Positions 54,604 through 63,358 of a stretch of 64,000 nt of DNA are shown here, in pieces. The position numbers were made by a program, and so were the translations under genes. How positions within the stretch are numbered: position 1 is the stretch's first letter; each line of letters begins with the position of its first letter. Below the pieces are notes generated by a model. It was not told where the DNA came from. It did not search any database and worked only from the letters and a program-made list of their open reading frames with translations. The DNA comes from CAJBVG01 sp943371425 (GTDB lineage: Bacteria; Bacteroidota; Bacteroidia; Sphingobacteriales; Sphingobacteriaceae), in NCBI GenBank assembly GCA_943371425.1, contig CALRUR010000011.1, positions 41,698-105,697 of the forward strand, in the 5' to 3' direction.

Positions 54604-55158
54604 TTATTTCTTAACAAATGGAGTATATACTCCATTTACAGTAACTGCAACGGTTTCAGCAATTTTCTCAGACATCATAGATGGAATTTTAATGCCATGC
54701 TCTTTACAAGAAATGTCAAATTTTGTTAGGATGCTGATGCTACCATTTTTTACAGTAATTGTTCCTGGTATGGTACGATCTTTATCTACACCATGCACAG
54801 TTAGCTTTCCTGTAACTGTAACATTGTACACTCCATCTTTTTTCCAGTCGATGGTTTCGTTTACTTTTCCACTAAAACGTGCATCTGCATATTTATCACT
54901 TTCCATGTAGTTTTCATTAAAATGTTCTTGCATTAATGAACTTTTAAAGGTGAAGGATTTAATAGGTACTAAAAAAAAGAACTCGTTTTTTGTAGTAGTA
55001 ATTACTGAAGTACCGTTTGATGTTTTTGCCTCAATATCTTCTAATGGTGCCGAAGAATAGAAGGAAATGTTTACTGTTTTAGATGATTGTACATCTTGTG
55101 CTACTGAACTTGCAAAACCTGCAACAATTAGCGCCAGGGATAAGGTTAGTTTTCTCAT
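54604..55158 (-). CDS. YceI family lipid-binding protein
   Basis: A 184-residue periplasmic protein with a signal peptide ending FASSVAQ. The body is a YceI-type lipocalin-like barrel: VPIKSFTFKSSLMQEHFNENYM (core FKSSLMQEHFNENYM), KYADARFSGKV, and KLTVHGVDKDRTIPGTITV (core LTVHGVDKDRTIPGTI). YceI domains bind isoprenoids or other amphiphiles. It stands alone, convergent with pnp. Confidence 0.9.
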   Translation of the reverse strand: MRKLTLSLALIVAGFASSVAQDVQSSKTVNISFYSSAPLEDIEAKTSNGTSVITTTKNEFFFLVPIKSFTFKSSLMQEHFNENYMESDKYADARFSGKVNETIDWKKDGVYNVTVTGKLTVHGVDKDRTIPGTITVKNGSISILTKFDISCKEHGIKIPSMMSEKIAETVAVTVNGVYTPFVKK

Positions 55159-55290
55159 ATTTATATTCTGTTATAGTCGTTTAAAAGATATCAGTAATGT
55201 AATTTTTTATTCTTTCTAAAGCAATAATACATAAACCTTGCCATATTTTAGTACTAGATATACCGAACGGGTATATTTATGGATTTAATA

Positions 55291-55320
55291 TTGTCAAATA
55301 AAGGATAAACCGTACTTTTG
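55291..55320 (+). promoter_or_regulatory. promoter of rpe
   Basis: TTG (55291-55293), a 19-bp spacer and TACTTTTG (55313-55320): a full match to the Bacteroidota -33/-7 pattern, 19 nt upstream of the rpe ATG. Confidence 0.75.
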
Positions 55321-55339
55321 AGCTTATAAAAATTAACAA

Positions 55340-56011
55340 ATGAAACACTTAATTGCTCCTTCTATCTTGTCGGCAGATTTTGCCAACCTACAATCTGATA
55401 TTGAAATGGTAAACGAAAGTAATGCTGATTGGTTTCATGTAGATGTAATGGATGGGGTATTTGTACCTAATATTTCTTTTGGTTTTCCGGTTATAACAGC
55501 TATTAAACATTACGCTAAAAAACCATTAGATGTGCATTTAATGATTGTAGATCCTGATCGTTATTTGGAACAATTTAAAAAAGCAGGTGCCGATGTGTTA
55601 ACGGTACATATAGAAGCATGTACTCATTTACACAGAACCATTTCTGCCATTAAACAATTAGGAATGAAGGCGGGCGTTGCAGTAAACCCTCATACCTCAG
55701 TTGATTTATTAGAAGATATAATTGAAGATGTTGATTTAGTTTGTTTAATGAGTGTAAACCCAGGGTTCGGTGGACAAAAATTTATAGAAAATACTTATCA
55801 GAAAATTAAAAAGCTTAGAGCCATGGCCGAAGCCAAACAAACTGATTTGTTAATAGAGATTGATGGTGGTGTGAGTAAAACAAACGCTTTAGCTTTAATA
55901 AAAGCAGGTGCCGATGTATTGGTTGCCGGTAATGCAGTATTTGCGGCAGAAGATCCAATTGACATGATTGCGGAACTTAAAAAATTACGTTTAGATACCT
56001 TCGAGGTATAA
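55340..56011 (+). CDS. rpe: ribulose-phosphate 3-epimerase
   Basis: A 223-residue TIM-barrel enzyme interconverting ribulose-5-phosphate and xylulose-5-phosphate. The motifs LIAPSILSADFANL, WFHVDVMDGVFVPNISFG (core HVDVMDGVFVPN), SVNPGFGGQKF and IDGGV are standard. It has a clear promoter and is followed after 18 nt by the TonB-dependent receptor gene, likely in one transcript. Confidence 0.96.
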   Translation: MKHLIAPSILSADFANLQSDIEMVNESNADWFHVDVMDGVFVPNISFGFPVITAIKHYAKKPLDVHLMIVDPDRYLEQFKKAGADVLTVHIEACTHLHRTISAIKQLGMKAGVAVNPHTSVDLLEDIIEDVDLVCLMSVNPGFGGQKFIENTYQKIKKLRAMAEAKQTDLLIEIDGGVSKTNALALIKAGADVLVAGNAVFAAEDPIDMIAELKKLRLDTFEV

Positions 56012-56029
56012 TTGTTCGTTCTTGCAGGT

Positions 56030-58477
56030 ATGAGAATAAAAATCTTATTGTTTTTCTTTTTTAGTTTTGTAGTACAATTGGTTTATGCTCAACAAAAAGC
56101 AGTTGTTTTTGGTACAGTAAAAGACGAAGAAGGCAAGCTTTTTCCGTTAGTTACCATTAGTGTAAAAGGAACAAGTATTGCCACTAAAACAGACGAACAA
56201 GGATATTATGAGTTACGTGTACCAGCAGATACAAACATCAACATTACCTACGCTTACATTGGTTACCAATCAGAAAATTTAACTATCAAATTAAAAGGCA
56301 ACGAACGTTTTAGAGCCGACAAAAAATTTATTCAAAAATCTATAAACGTATCTGAAGTTATTGTGCAAAGTGATGAGGAGCGTACTTCTACCATTACAAA
56401 AATAGATGCAAAACTATTGAGTAGCTTGCCTTCTGCATCTGGAAATTTCGAAGCTATTTTAAAAACATTACCAGGCGTAAATTCCAATAATGAAATGAGT
56501 TCGCAATACAATGTACGTGGAGGGAATTTCGATGAGAATTTGGTTTATGTAAATGATGTGGAAATATATCGTCCGTTTTTAGTGCGCTCTGGCCAACAAG
56601 AAGGATTAAGTTTTATAAATGCAGATTTAGTAAGTTCTGTTAAATTTTCGGCAGGTGGATTTGAAGCTCGTTATGGCGATAAACTCTCATCGGTATTAGA
56701 CATTCGCTATAAAAAACCGAAAGATTTTGGTGGTTCATTTTCTGCAGGTTTATTAGGTACATCTTTTAGTTTTGAAGGAACAAATAAAAACAGAAGATTG
56801 AGTTATTTGGTTGGTTTCCGCCAAAAAAGTACAAGATATTTATTAGGAACACTGGATGTTGATGGCGATTATCAACCCTCATTTTATGACTTGCAAACCT
56901 TTATTTCTTACGACATCAATACAGATTGGGAGATTTCTTTTTTAGGCAACATCAATACAAATAATTATACCGTTATACCACAAAGCAGAGAAACCACATT
57001 TGGAACTTTTAATGAAGTATTAAGATTAACGGTATTTTTTGAAGGGCAAGAAGTGGATAAATACCAATCGGGTATGGGTGCAATTACTGCAACTTACCAT
57101 CCGAATAATAATTTGAATTTGAAGTTTATTAGTTCAAGGTTTCAAACAGATGAACGCGAAACATTCGACATTGAAGGGCAATATATTTTTGATGAAATAG
57201 AGAGCAATTTTGGTAAATCAACTTTCGGCCAGGTAAAAGCAAATAGAGGGGTTGGAGGATTTTTAAATCATGCACGTAATTTTTTATTTGCGAGCGTTCA
57301 AAGTTATGAACACAAAGGAAGTTTACAGAAAGATGAAAATCTTTGGAATTGGGGAGTTAAATATCAGCACGAAGTAATTGACGATAGATTGAGCGAATGG
57401 AAGTTGATAGACTCAGCAGATTATGCTGCGCCAGACCTTGATAATACTATTGTTTTGCAAGATGTTGTGAAAGCTAAAATAGATTTATCGAGTAACCGTG
57501 TTCACGGATTTATACAACATACCAGACCTATTTCGGAGAAATATGATTTGAAATTATCGATGGGCATACGCGCCACTTATTGGGATTATACAGATGAATT
57601 AAATGTAAGTCCGCGTGCTACTTTATCTTTTAAACCCGATTGGAAAAAGGACTGGGTGTTTAGAGCATCTTGGGGGCATTACAATCAACCACCATTTTAT
57701 AGAGAGTTAAGAAATTTTGATGGAACTTTAGCGAAAGATCCGAAAGCACAACGTAGTATCCATTATGTATTTGCTGCCGACCATCAGTTTAAATTTTTCG
57801 GAGGACGTAAGTTTAGGTTTATTTCTGAGGTATATTACAAAGAAATGAAGAACATTGTTCCGTATGAAATAGATAATGTTCGGATACGGTATTATGCGAA
57901 TGAGAAAGCAGATGCTTATGCCATGGGTGCCGATTTTAAAGTGAACGGAGAGTTTGTGAAAGATTTAGAATCGTGGTTTAGTTTATCGTTTTTAAAAACA
58001 GAAGAAAATTTGTTGAATGATTTTTATACCATAAAAAATGATGCTGGTGTAGATTCTGCAAAAGTATTCCCTGGTTACATTCCTAGGCCAACTGATCAGC
58101 GATTTAATTTCAGCATATTTTTTCAAGATAAATTGGCAAAAGACCCTAGCGTAAAAGTGCATTTAAACATTGTATTTGGAGCGCGTTTACCTTTTGGTCC
58201 GCCAGATTTCGAAAGATATAGAGATACCCTACGTATGCCACCCTATTGGAGAGCAGATATTGGATTTTCTAAAGAATGGGTAGGTAAAAAAATGGGAGGG
58301 GCATCGCGCATTGGTCCATTTAAAAGCCTAATGTTATACGCAGAAGTATTCAACTTATTTAAACGTTCCAATACTATTTCTTACTTATGGATTCGTGATG
58401 TTCGCGACCAACAATATGCCATCCCGAACTATTTAACATCTAGGCAACTTAATGTAAGATTGGTAGGAAGGTTTTAG
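56030..58477 (+). CDS. TonB-dependent receptor
   Basis: An outer-membrane receptor of about 815 residues from the ATG at 56030 (a TTG at 56012 precedes the signal peptide awkwardly). A signal peptide ending LVYAQ, a CarboxypepD_reg-like domain (FGTVKDEEGKLFPLVTISVKG, core GTVKDEEGKLFPLV), a plug (LPSASGNFEAILKTLPGVNS core LKTLPGVNS; YNVRGGNFDENLVYVND core NVRGGNFDENLVYV) and a 22-strand barrel. It takes up an unknown ligand with TonB energy; there is no SusD partner, which argues against a polysaccharide-utilisation locus. Confidence 0.92.
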   Translation: MRIKILLFFFFSFVVQLVYAQQKAVVFGTVKDEEGKLFPLVTISVKGTSIATKTDEQGYYELRVPADTNINITYAYIGYQSENLTIKLKGNERFRADKKFIQKSINVSEVIVQSDEERTSTITKIDAKLLSSLPSASGNFEAILKTLPGVNSNNEMSSQYNVRGGNFDENLVYVNDVEIYRPFLVRSGQQEGLSFINADLVSSVKFSAGGFEARYGDKLSSVLDIRYKKPKDFGGSFSAGLLGTSFSFEGTNKNRRLSYLVGFRQKSTRYLLGTLDVDGDYQPSFYDLQTFISYDINTDWEISFLGNINTNNYTVIPQSRETTFGTFNEVLRLTVFFEGQEVDKYQSGMGAITATYHPNNNLNLKFISSRFQTDERETFDIEGQYIFDEIESNFGKSTFGQVKANRGVGGFLNHARNFLFASVQSYEHKGSLQKDENLWNWGVKYQHEVIDDRLSEWKLIDSADYAAPDLDNTIVLQDVVKAKIDLSSNRVHGFIQHTRPISEKYDLKLSMGIRATYWDYTDELNVSPRATLSFKPDWKKDWVFRASWGHYNQPPFYRELRNFDGTLAKDPKAQRSIHYVFAADHQFKFFGGRKFRFISEVYYKEMKNIVPYEIDNVRIRYYANEKADAYAMGADFKVNGEFVKDLESWFSLSFLKTEENLLNDFYTIKNDAGVDSAKVFPGYIPRPTDQRFNFSIFFQDKLAKDPSVKVHLNIVFGARLPFGPPDFERYRDTLRMPPYWRADIGFSKEWVGKKMGGASRIGPFKSLMLYAEVFNLFKRSNTISYLWIRDVRDQQYAIPNYLTSRQLNVRLVGRF

Positions 58478-58516
58478 CAAATGTGCAAATTCGAAAATGT
58501 GCAAATGTGCAAATTA
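58477..58516. repeat. 8-bp tandem array, five units
   Basis: GCAAATGT and close variants repeat five times in register, starting on the last base of the TonB receptor stop codon, in the convergent gap to the GNAT gene. Confidence 0.82.
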
Positions 58517-58538
58517 AACTAATGCGTAAATTATACTG

Positions 58539-58997
58539 CTAACTAATTATTTTCTCGAAACAAACACTGTTATCTACATTAGCATATTGGCCATAATTCG
58601 GAATTTTTTGAAAGTTGTTTTTCTCGTATAAGCGAATGGCTTCAGGTTGTTTTAGTCCTGTTTCTAAGATGCATTTTGCATAACCTAATTCCTTTGCCCA
58701 ATTTTCTAATTCTACTAATACTAATGATGCATAGCCATTGCCTCGAAATTGTGGTGGTACATACATCCTTTTTATTTCCATTGTTTGAGAATCGTATTCT
58801 TTTATTGCCCCGCAAGCAATCGCAATTTCATTATCATAAGCTATTACCACATGCTTAATCATGTTGATTTTATTGAATTGTGCAAAAAAGGCATGCTCTT
58901 CCCCATCTCTAATGGCTAAATCCTTATCAAGCTCAATTACTAATTTCTGAAAATCAGAATTTTCGGAATTTGTTCTTATTATCTTAATTTCATTCAT
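58539..58997 (-). CDS. GNAT family N-acetyltransferase
   Basis: A 152-residue acetyltransferase. The acetyl-CoA site is MYVPPQFRGNGYASLVLVEL (RxxGxA/G type), followed by CILETGLKQPEAIRLYEKNNF (core PEAIRLYEKNNF). It resembles small YjcF/PhnO-like GNATs. Substrate not predictable. Convergent with the TonB receptor gene. Confidence 0.9.
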   Translation of the reverse strand: MNEIKIIRTNSENSDFQKLVIELDKDLAIRDGEEHAFFAQFNKINMIKHVVIAYDNEIAIACGAIKEYDSQTMEIKRMYVPPQFRGNGYASLVLVELENWAKELGYAKCILETGLKQPEAIRLYEKNNFQKIPNYGQYANVDNSVCFEKIIS

Positions 58998-59001
58998 AGA
59001 T

Positions 59002-59041
59002 ATTCGACCTTTCTAATGTTCTACACTTCGACCTTTCGATT
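59002..59041. repeat. 8-bp tandem array, five units
   Basis: Octamers ATTCGACC, CTTCGACC, TTTCGATT and two degenerate ones in register, ending exactly at the stop codon of the lipoprotein gene (59042-59044). Confidence 0.8.
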
Positions 59042-59476
59042 TTACTCTTTATACTCGTAAGTCGACATAAAATACATTGGTTTGCCAATGGTTTCGAACG
59101 ATTCGGGGAAACCAATACCTCCAAGATTATAACAAATAATTAGTTGATTTTTTTCAATTTTAAAAATAGCCGTAAAGTGTTTGCCCTTATTTTTACCACG
59201 TTTACCATAAAAGTCTATTTTATTTTTATTGATGAAAATAGCACCTTCGTCTTGTTGAATTTCTTCTAAATCGTTTTCGGCTATAATTTTATATGTAGTA
59301 TCTCTGATAGTAAGAGTTTGTTTAGTGAAGAACTGACGAGCAATGTTATTTCCGCCTAATTCTTGTTTAACAGGAACCCAGGTACCTGTTAACTTTTTGG
59401 TGGCATTTCTGGGGATAGGGTTAGAAGCACATGCGATTAATAAAAGACAAGATAATGTAAGCAGTAATTTATTCAT
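59042..59476 (-). CDS. lipocalin-like small lipoprotein
   Basis: A 144-residue lipoprotein; the lipobox is LLLIAC (Cys16). The body starts KLTGTWVPVKQELGG and reads like a small lipocalin-like domain (TIGR03067-like GTW start), with strands to the end (GKPMYFMSTYEYK). It should be membrane-anchored and bind a small ligand. Between 8-bp arrays on both sides and divergent from serC. Confidence 0.72.
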   Translation of the reverse strand: MNKLLLTLSCLLLIACASNPIPRNATKKLTGTWVPVKQELGGNNIARQFFTKQTLTIRDTTYKIIAENDLEEIQQDEGAIFINKNKIDFYGKRGKNKGKHFTAIFKIEKNQLIICYNLGGIGFPESFETIGKPMYFMSTYEYKE

Positions 59477-59507
59477 TTAAAATAGGATTATTTTCAAATA
59501 TAGGTAT

Positions 59508-59555
59508 TTCAAAGATTCGAAAGTTTGAAATTTCGAATCTTCGAAAATTCGAATA
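59508..59555. repeat. 8-bp tandem array, six TTCGAAnn units
   Basis: Six octamers such as TTCGAAAG, TTCGAATC and TTCGAATA in register in the divergent gap. The last unit supplies the TA of the serC -7 box (TAACTTTG, 59554-59561). Confidence 0.85.
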
Positions 59556-59561
59556 ACTTTG
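59554..59561 (+). promoter_or_regulatory. -7 box of serC
   Basis: TAACTTTG (TAnnTTTG) 20 nt upstream of the serC ATG. The -33 region lies within the 8-bp array, with no TTG at the usual spacing. Confidence 0.58.
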
Positions 59562-59581
59562 TCGTATAAACAACATTAAGC

Positions 59582-60649
59582 ATGCAACATCACAATTTTG
59601 GTGCAGGACCCTGCATATTACCCAAAGAAGTATTTGAAGAGGCCGCTCAGGCAGTTTTACAATGGGGTAACACTGGTTTATCAATTTTAGAAATTTCTCA
59701 TCGTACGCCAGAGTTTGAGGCAGTGGTTGAGGAAGCTTGCGCATTAATTAAAGAGTTAATGGGCGTGCCAGAAAACTACAAAGTTATTTTCGTTCAGGGT
59801 GGAGCAAGTCAGCAATTTGGAATGATACCCATGAACTTGTTAAACGAGAATGAAAGTGCCGCTTATTTAGATACGGGTGTTTGGGCAAACAAAGCATTAA
59901 AAGAAGCTAAAATATTTGGAAATGCTAGTGCTTTAGCTAGTTCTAAAGATTCGAATTATACATACATTCCAAAAGATTATACCATCCCTACGGATGCAAA
60001 GTATTTCCATTGTACCTCTAACAATACAATTTATGGTACACAAATGCAAAGTTTCCCTAAATCACCTATTCCAATGGTCTGCGATATGTCGTCAGACATT
60101 ATGAGTCGTGTGGTGAACGTTGCGGATTTTGATATGATTTATGCCGGAGCACAAAAAAATATTGGTCCTGCAGGAAGTACAGTGATTATTATTAACGAGG
60201 AAATTTTAGGCAAAGTAGATCGCAAGATTACTGCAATGCTCGATTATAAAATACATATTGAAGGGGGGTCTATGTACAATACTCCTCCTGTATTTGCCAT
60301 TTTTGTAGCCATGTTAAATTTACGTTGGTTGAAAAAGCAAGGTGGGGTGGTAGAAATGGAGCGTAGAAATAACGAGAAAGCCGCATTGTTGTATGCTGAA
60401 ATCGATAGAAACCCAATGTTTAAAGGTACTTGTGCAGTAGAAGATCGTTCGCGTATGAATGTTTGTTTCGTAATGCACGATGCAAGTAAAGAAAAAGAAT
60501 TTTTAAAAGCTGCAGAAGCAGCAGGTTGTATAGGCTTAAAAGGACACAGAAGCGTGGGTGGCTTTAGAGCATCTATGTACAATGCTTTACCATTAAGCAG
60601 CGTGCAAGCCTTGGTGGATGTAATGGCTGAATTTGAAAGAAATAATTAG
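59582..60649 (+). CDS. serC: phosphoserine aminotransferase
   Basis: SerC converts 3-phosphohydroxypyruvate to phosphoserine with PLP. The 355-residue protein has the start HNFGAGPCILPKEVFEEA (core NFGAGPCILP), the PLP-Lys motif YAGAQKNIGPAGS, and GHRSVGGFRASMYNA. First of the serC-serA-DUF1015 run. Its stop lies at the beginning of a 7-bp array that spans the whole gap to serA. Confidence 0.96.
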   Translation: MQHHNFGAGPCILPKEVFEEAAQAVLQWGNTGLSILEISHRTPEFEAVVEEACALIKELMGVPENYKVIFVQGGASQQFGMIPMNLLNENESAAYLDTGVWANKALKEAKIFGNASALASSKDSNYTYIPKDYTIPTDAKYFHCTSNNTIYGTQMQSFPKSPIPMVCDMSSDIMSRVVNVADFDMIYAGAQKNIGPAGSTVIIINEEILGKVDRKITAMLDYKIHIEGGSMYNTPPVFAIFVAMLNLRWLKKQGGVVEMERRNNEKAALLYAEIDRNPMFKGTCAVEDRSRMNVCFVMHDASKEKEFLKAAEAAGCIGLKGHRSVGGFRASMYNALPLSSVQALVDVMAEFERNN

Positions 60650-60756
60650 TAGTAAGTAACGAGTATTGAGTATCGAGTAATACAGCATTTAGTAACTCAT
60701 ACCCAATACCCAATACCCGCTACCCGCTACCCGCTACTCAATACTAAATACTAAAT
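60648..60756. repeat. 7-bp array filling the serC-serA gap
   Basis: The left part (from the serC stop codon) has AGTAnnn heptamers (AGTATTG, AGTATCG); after a 4-bp phase shift the right part has eight heptamers (ACCCAAT x2, ACCCGCT x3, ACTCAAT, ACTAAAT x2) ending directly at the serA ATG. The two halves are partly reverse complements, so an intercistronic hairpin is possible. Confidence 0.9.
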
Positions 60757-61707
60757 ATGAAAATACTAGCAAACGATGGCATTGATCCAATCGGTAAAAA
60801 AATATTAGAAGACGCTGGATTTACAGTTGATACACAAAATATTCCTCAAGAACAATTAGCAGCTCGTTTAAATGAATACGATGCCATAACGGTTCGTTCG
60901 GCTACAAAAATTAGAAAAGAGTTAATTGATGTTTGCGCTAACATAAAACTCATTGGTAGAGGTGGTGTTGGCATGGATAATATTGATGTTGATTATGCAA
61001 GATCAAAAGGTATTGCAGTGGTAAACACTCCAGCAGCATCTTCACAATCTGTTGCTGAACTTGTATTTGCTCATTTGTTTTCTGGTGTTCGTTTTTTAGA
61101 GCAAGCCAATCGTGAGATGCCTGTTAAAGGAAATACTGCCTTTAACGAGTTAAAGAAAAACTATGCAAAAGGAATAGAGTTACGTGGTAAAACCCTTGGT
61201 GTGCTGGGCTTTGGTAGAATTGGAAGAGAAACGGCGAAAATTGCCATTGGTTTAGGAATGAATGTGGTGGCTTATGATATTTTTGAGTTTAACCCAGAAG
61301 TTGAATTGGAATTTGCCGACGAGCAAAAAATAAAATTTAAAGTGAGTGCAGTAAGTAAGGAATATGCTTTAAAAAATGCTGATTTTATTACCCTACACGT
61401 GCCAGCTATTGATGGTAAAGCAGTAATAGGTGCAGAGGAATTAGCCATGATGAAAAAAGGTGCTGCCATTGTAAATTGTGCTCGTGGTGGTGTTATAGAC
61501 GAGCCAGCTTTAATAGCAGCTTTAGATAGTGAGCAACTATCATTTGCAGGCCTAGATGTGTTCGAAAACGAACCGACTCCTTCCTTAGAAATTTTATCGC
61601 ATGCAAAAATATCGTTAAGCCCACACATTGGTGCGGCAACTAACGAAGCTCAAGAGCGAATAGGAGTGGAGCTTGCACAGCGCATTATCGACGAATTGAA
61701 AAAGTAA
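60757..61707 (+). CDS. serA: D-3-phosphoglycerate dehydrogenase
   Basis: SerA oxidises 3-phosphoglycerate with NAD, the first step of serine synthesis. The 316-residue protein is the short form without an ACT domain. The NAD motif LGVLGFGRIGRETAKIA, the catalytic Arg in NCARGGVIDE, Glu in DVFENEP and His in LSPHIGAATNEAQ are present. Lacking ACT, it is probably not inhibited by serine at that site. The start is preceded directly by a 7-bp array, leaving no Shine-Dalgarno. Confidence 0.95.
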   Translation: MKILANDGIDPIGKKILEDAGFTVDTQNIPQEQLAARLNEYDAITVRSATKIRKELIDVCANIKLIGRGGVGMDNIDVDYARSKGIAVVNTPAASSQSVAELVFAHLFSGVRFLEQANREMPVKGNTAFNELKKNYAKGIELRGKTLGVLGFGRIGRETAKIAIGLGMNVVAYDIFEFNPEVELEFADEQKIKFKVSAVSKEYALKNADFITLHVPAIDGKAVIGAEELAMMKKGAAIVNCARGGVIDEPALIAALDSEQLSFAGLDVFENEPTPSLEILSHAKISLSPHIGAATNEAQERIGVELAQRIIDELKK

Positions 61708-61711
61708 AAGA

Positions 61712-62947
61712 ATGCCTAAAATAAAAGCATTTAAAGGAATTCGACCGGCGGCTGATAAAACTTTGCAAGTGGTTGCAAAACCATTCGATCAGTTTTATAC
61801 AGAAGCTGCAAAAGAAATTTTGCAGAATAATCCTATTTCATTTTTACATACTATAGAACCTCTCATTAATAATCCTTATTTAAGAGGCTCACGCGAAGAA
61901 ATAATTTTTAAAAAAGCAAAAGATTTTTTTGAAGATTTTATTGAGAATAAGGTATTAGTACAAGATGCTAAAGAGGCAATTTATATTTACCGAACGTTTA
62001 ATAAAGGTCATTGGAAAACTGGAATTTGGTGCATCACTGCAATCGACGATTATTTAGATAATACCTTACGAAAACACGAACATACCAGAGCCGATAGAGA
62101 AAAAGATTTAATTGAATATTTAGATAACACTGGTATAGATGCAAACCCTGTACTGGTAACCTATTCAGGTACTCCAGTAACTCAAAGCATCATCAATAAA
62201 ACCATTATAGAAAAACCACTCGTAGATTTTTTTGCCGATGAGCAAGAACATCAACTGTGGATGATTGATGATGAGGAGACAATTAAAACGCTTATAAGCG
62301 AGTTTGCCTCACTTCCGGCCTCTTATATTGCAGATGGTCACCATCGTGCTGCTGCGGCTTCTTTAGCAGGCATACAGCGCCGTAAAAATAATTTAAAACA
62401 CCGTGGCCACGAAGACTATAATTTTTTTACTACTCTCTATTTTACATTCGACCAATTGTTGGTATATGAATTTCAGCGTTTAGTAAAAGATTTAAATGGC
62501 TTAAGTACCGATGAGTTTTTTGAAAAATTAAAATTGAATTTTGAAGTTTCAGAAATTGAAGAATCTAAACCCAAAAATGCACATGTATTCCATATGTACT
62601 TAGAGCAAAAATGGTACGAACTAAAAATTCCTGAAACACTATTAAACATTAGCGATCCGGTTGCTCGTTTAGATGTAAGCATACTTCAAGATAAAATATT
62701 AAATCCGATACTTGGTATTGAAGATCCACGTAGAGACAAGAGAGTTAAATTTGTAGGTGGTGTAACATCTACAGAAGATGTTGTGGAAATGGTGGATAGT
62801 GATGAAATGAAAGTGGCTTTTTTCTTATACCCAACTTCTATTGATGAATTGGTAGATGTTGCAGATGCTGGGAGTGTGATGCCTCCAAAATCTACTTGGT
62901 TTGAGCCAAAGTTACATTGTGGCTTGTTAATACATAAAGTCGACTGA
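61712..62947 (+). CDS. DUF1015 family protein
   Basis: A 411-residue COG4198/DUF1015 protein, begun 4 nt after serA. The start IKAFKGIRPAADKTLQVVA (core FKGIRPA), the segment YIADGHHRAAAASLA and HCGLLIHKVD are typical. In Bacteroidota it usually follows serC-serA and may act in serine metabolism (some members are called putative serine kinases); this role is known only by association. Confidence 0.9.
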   Translation: MPKIKAFKGIRPAADKTLQVVAKPFDQFYTEAAKEILQNNPISFLHTIEPLINNPYLRGSREEIIFKKAKDFFEDFIENKVLVQDAKEAIYIYRTFNKGHWKTGIWCITAIDDYLDNTLRKHEHTRADREKDLIEYLDNTGIDANPVLVTYSGTPVTQSIINKTIIEKPLVDFFADEQEHQLWMIDDEETIKTLISEFASLPASYIADGHHRAAAASLAGIQRRKNNLKHRGHEDYNFFTTLYFTFDQLLVYEFQRLVKDLNGLSTDEFFEKLKLNFEVSEIEESKPKNAHVFHMYLEQKWYELKIPETLLNISDPVARLDVSILQDKILNPILGIEDPRRDKRVKFVGGVTSTEDVVEMVDSDEMKVAFFLYPTSIDELVDVADAGSVMPPKSTWFEPKLHCGLLIHKVD

Positions 62948-62952
62948 GCTAA

Positions 62953-63348
62953 TTATTCTGCTTCTTCTTGAAAAAATTCTTGAAGTGCGCCGAAATAATA
63001 AACATCCCAACCGTTTACAAAATCATCGTAATCATCATCAGGAATATTAGTATGCGTTAGCTCTACAGAAGTAGTACCTGTTTTCTTTCCAGGGTGTAAT
63101 TTCATGGTAACAATAGAATCATCGGTTATTCCTTCAAAATACCAATTCTGAACAATTTTTTTATTCTCTTCGAACTCTACATTTTTACCACAAATATCAC
63201 CTTGCCATAATGAAAACTCAGAGTTAGGTTCGGTGCTCATTATTGCATCGGCTCCAGTCCACAAGTAAATAGTGGTTGGTACGGTTAATGCTAAATACAC
63301 TTGGTCTGGTGTAGTAGGTAGTTCGTAGTATTTCTTAAAGTTTTTCAT
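62953..63348 (-). CDS. START-like (SRPBCC/AHSA1-type) protein
   Basis: About 131 residues from the ATG at 63348; a TTG 14 codons upstream would overlap the preceding region and is unlikely. It starts KNFKKYYELPTTPDQVYLAL and ends with an acidic helix (EFFQEEAE). The domain WTGADAIMSTEPNSEFSLWQGDICG (core STEPNSEFSLWQGDICG) is that of START-like/AHSA1 proteins of Bacteroidota. Probably cytosolic; function unknown. Ends 5 nt from the convergent DUF1015 stop. Confidence 0.82.
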   Translation of the reverse strand: MKNFKKYYELPTTPDQVYLALTVPTTIYLWTGADAIMSTEPNSEFSLWQGDICGKNVEFEENKKIVQNWYFEGITDDSIVTMKLHPGKKTGTTSVELTHTNIPDDDYDDFVNGWDVYYFGALQEFFQEEAE

Positions 63349-63358
63349 GTGTTCAAAA

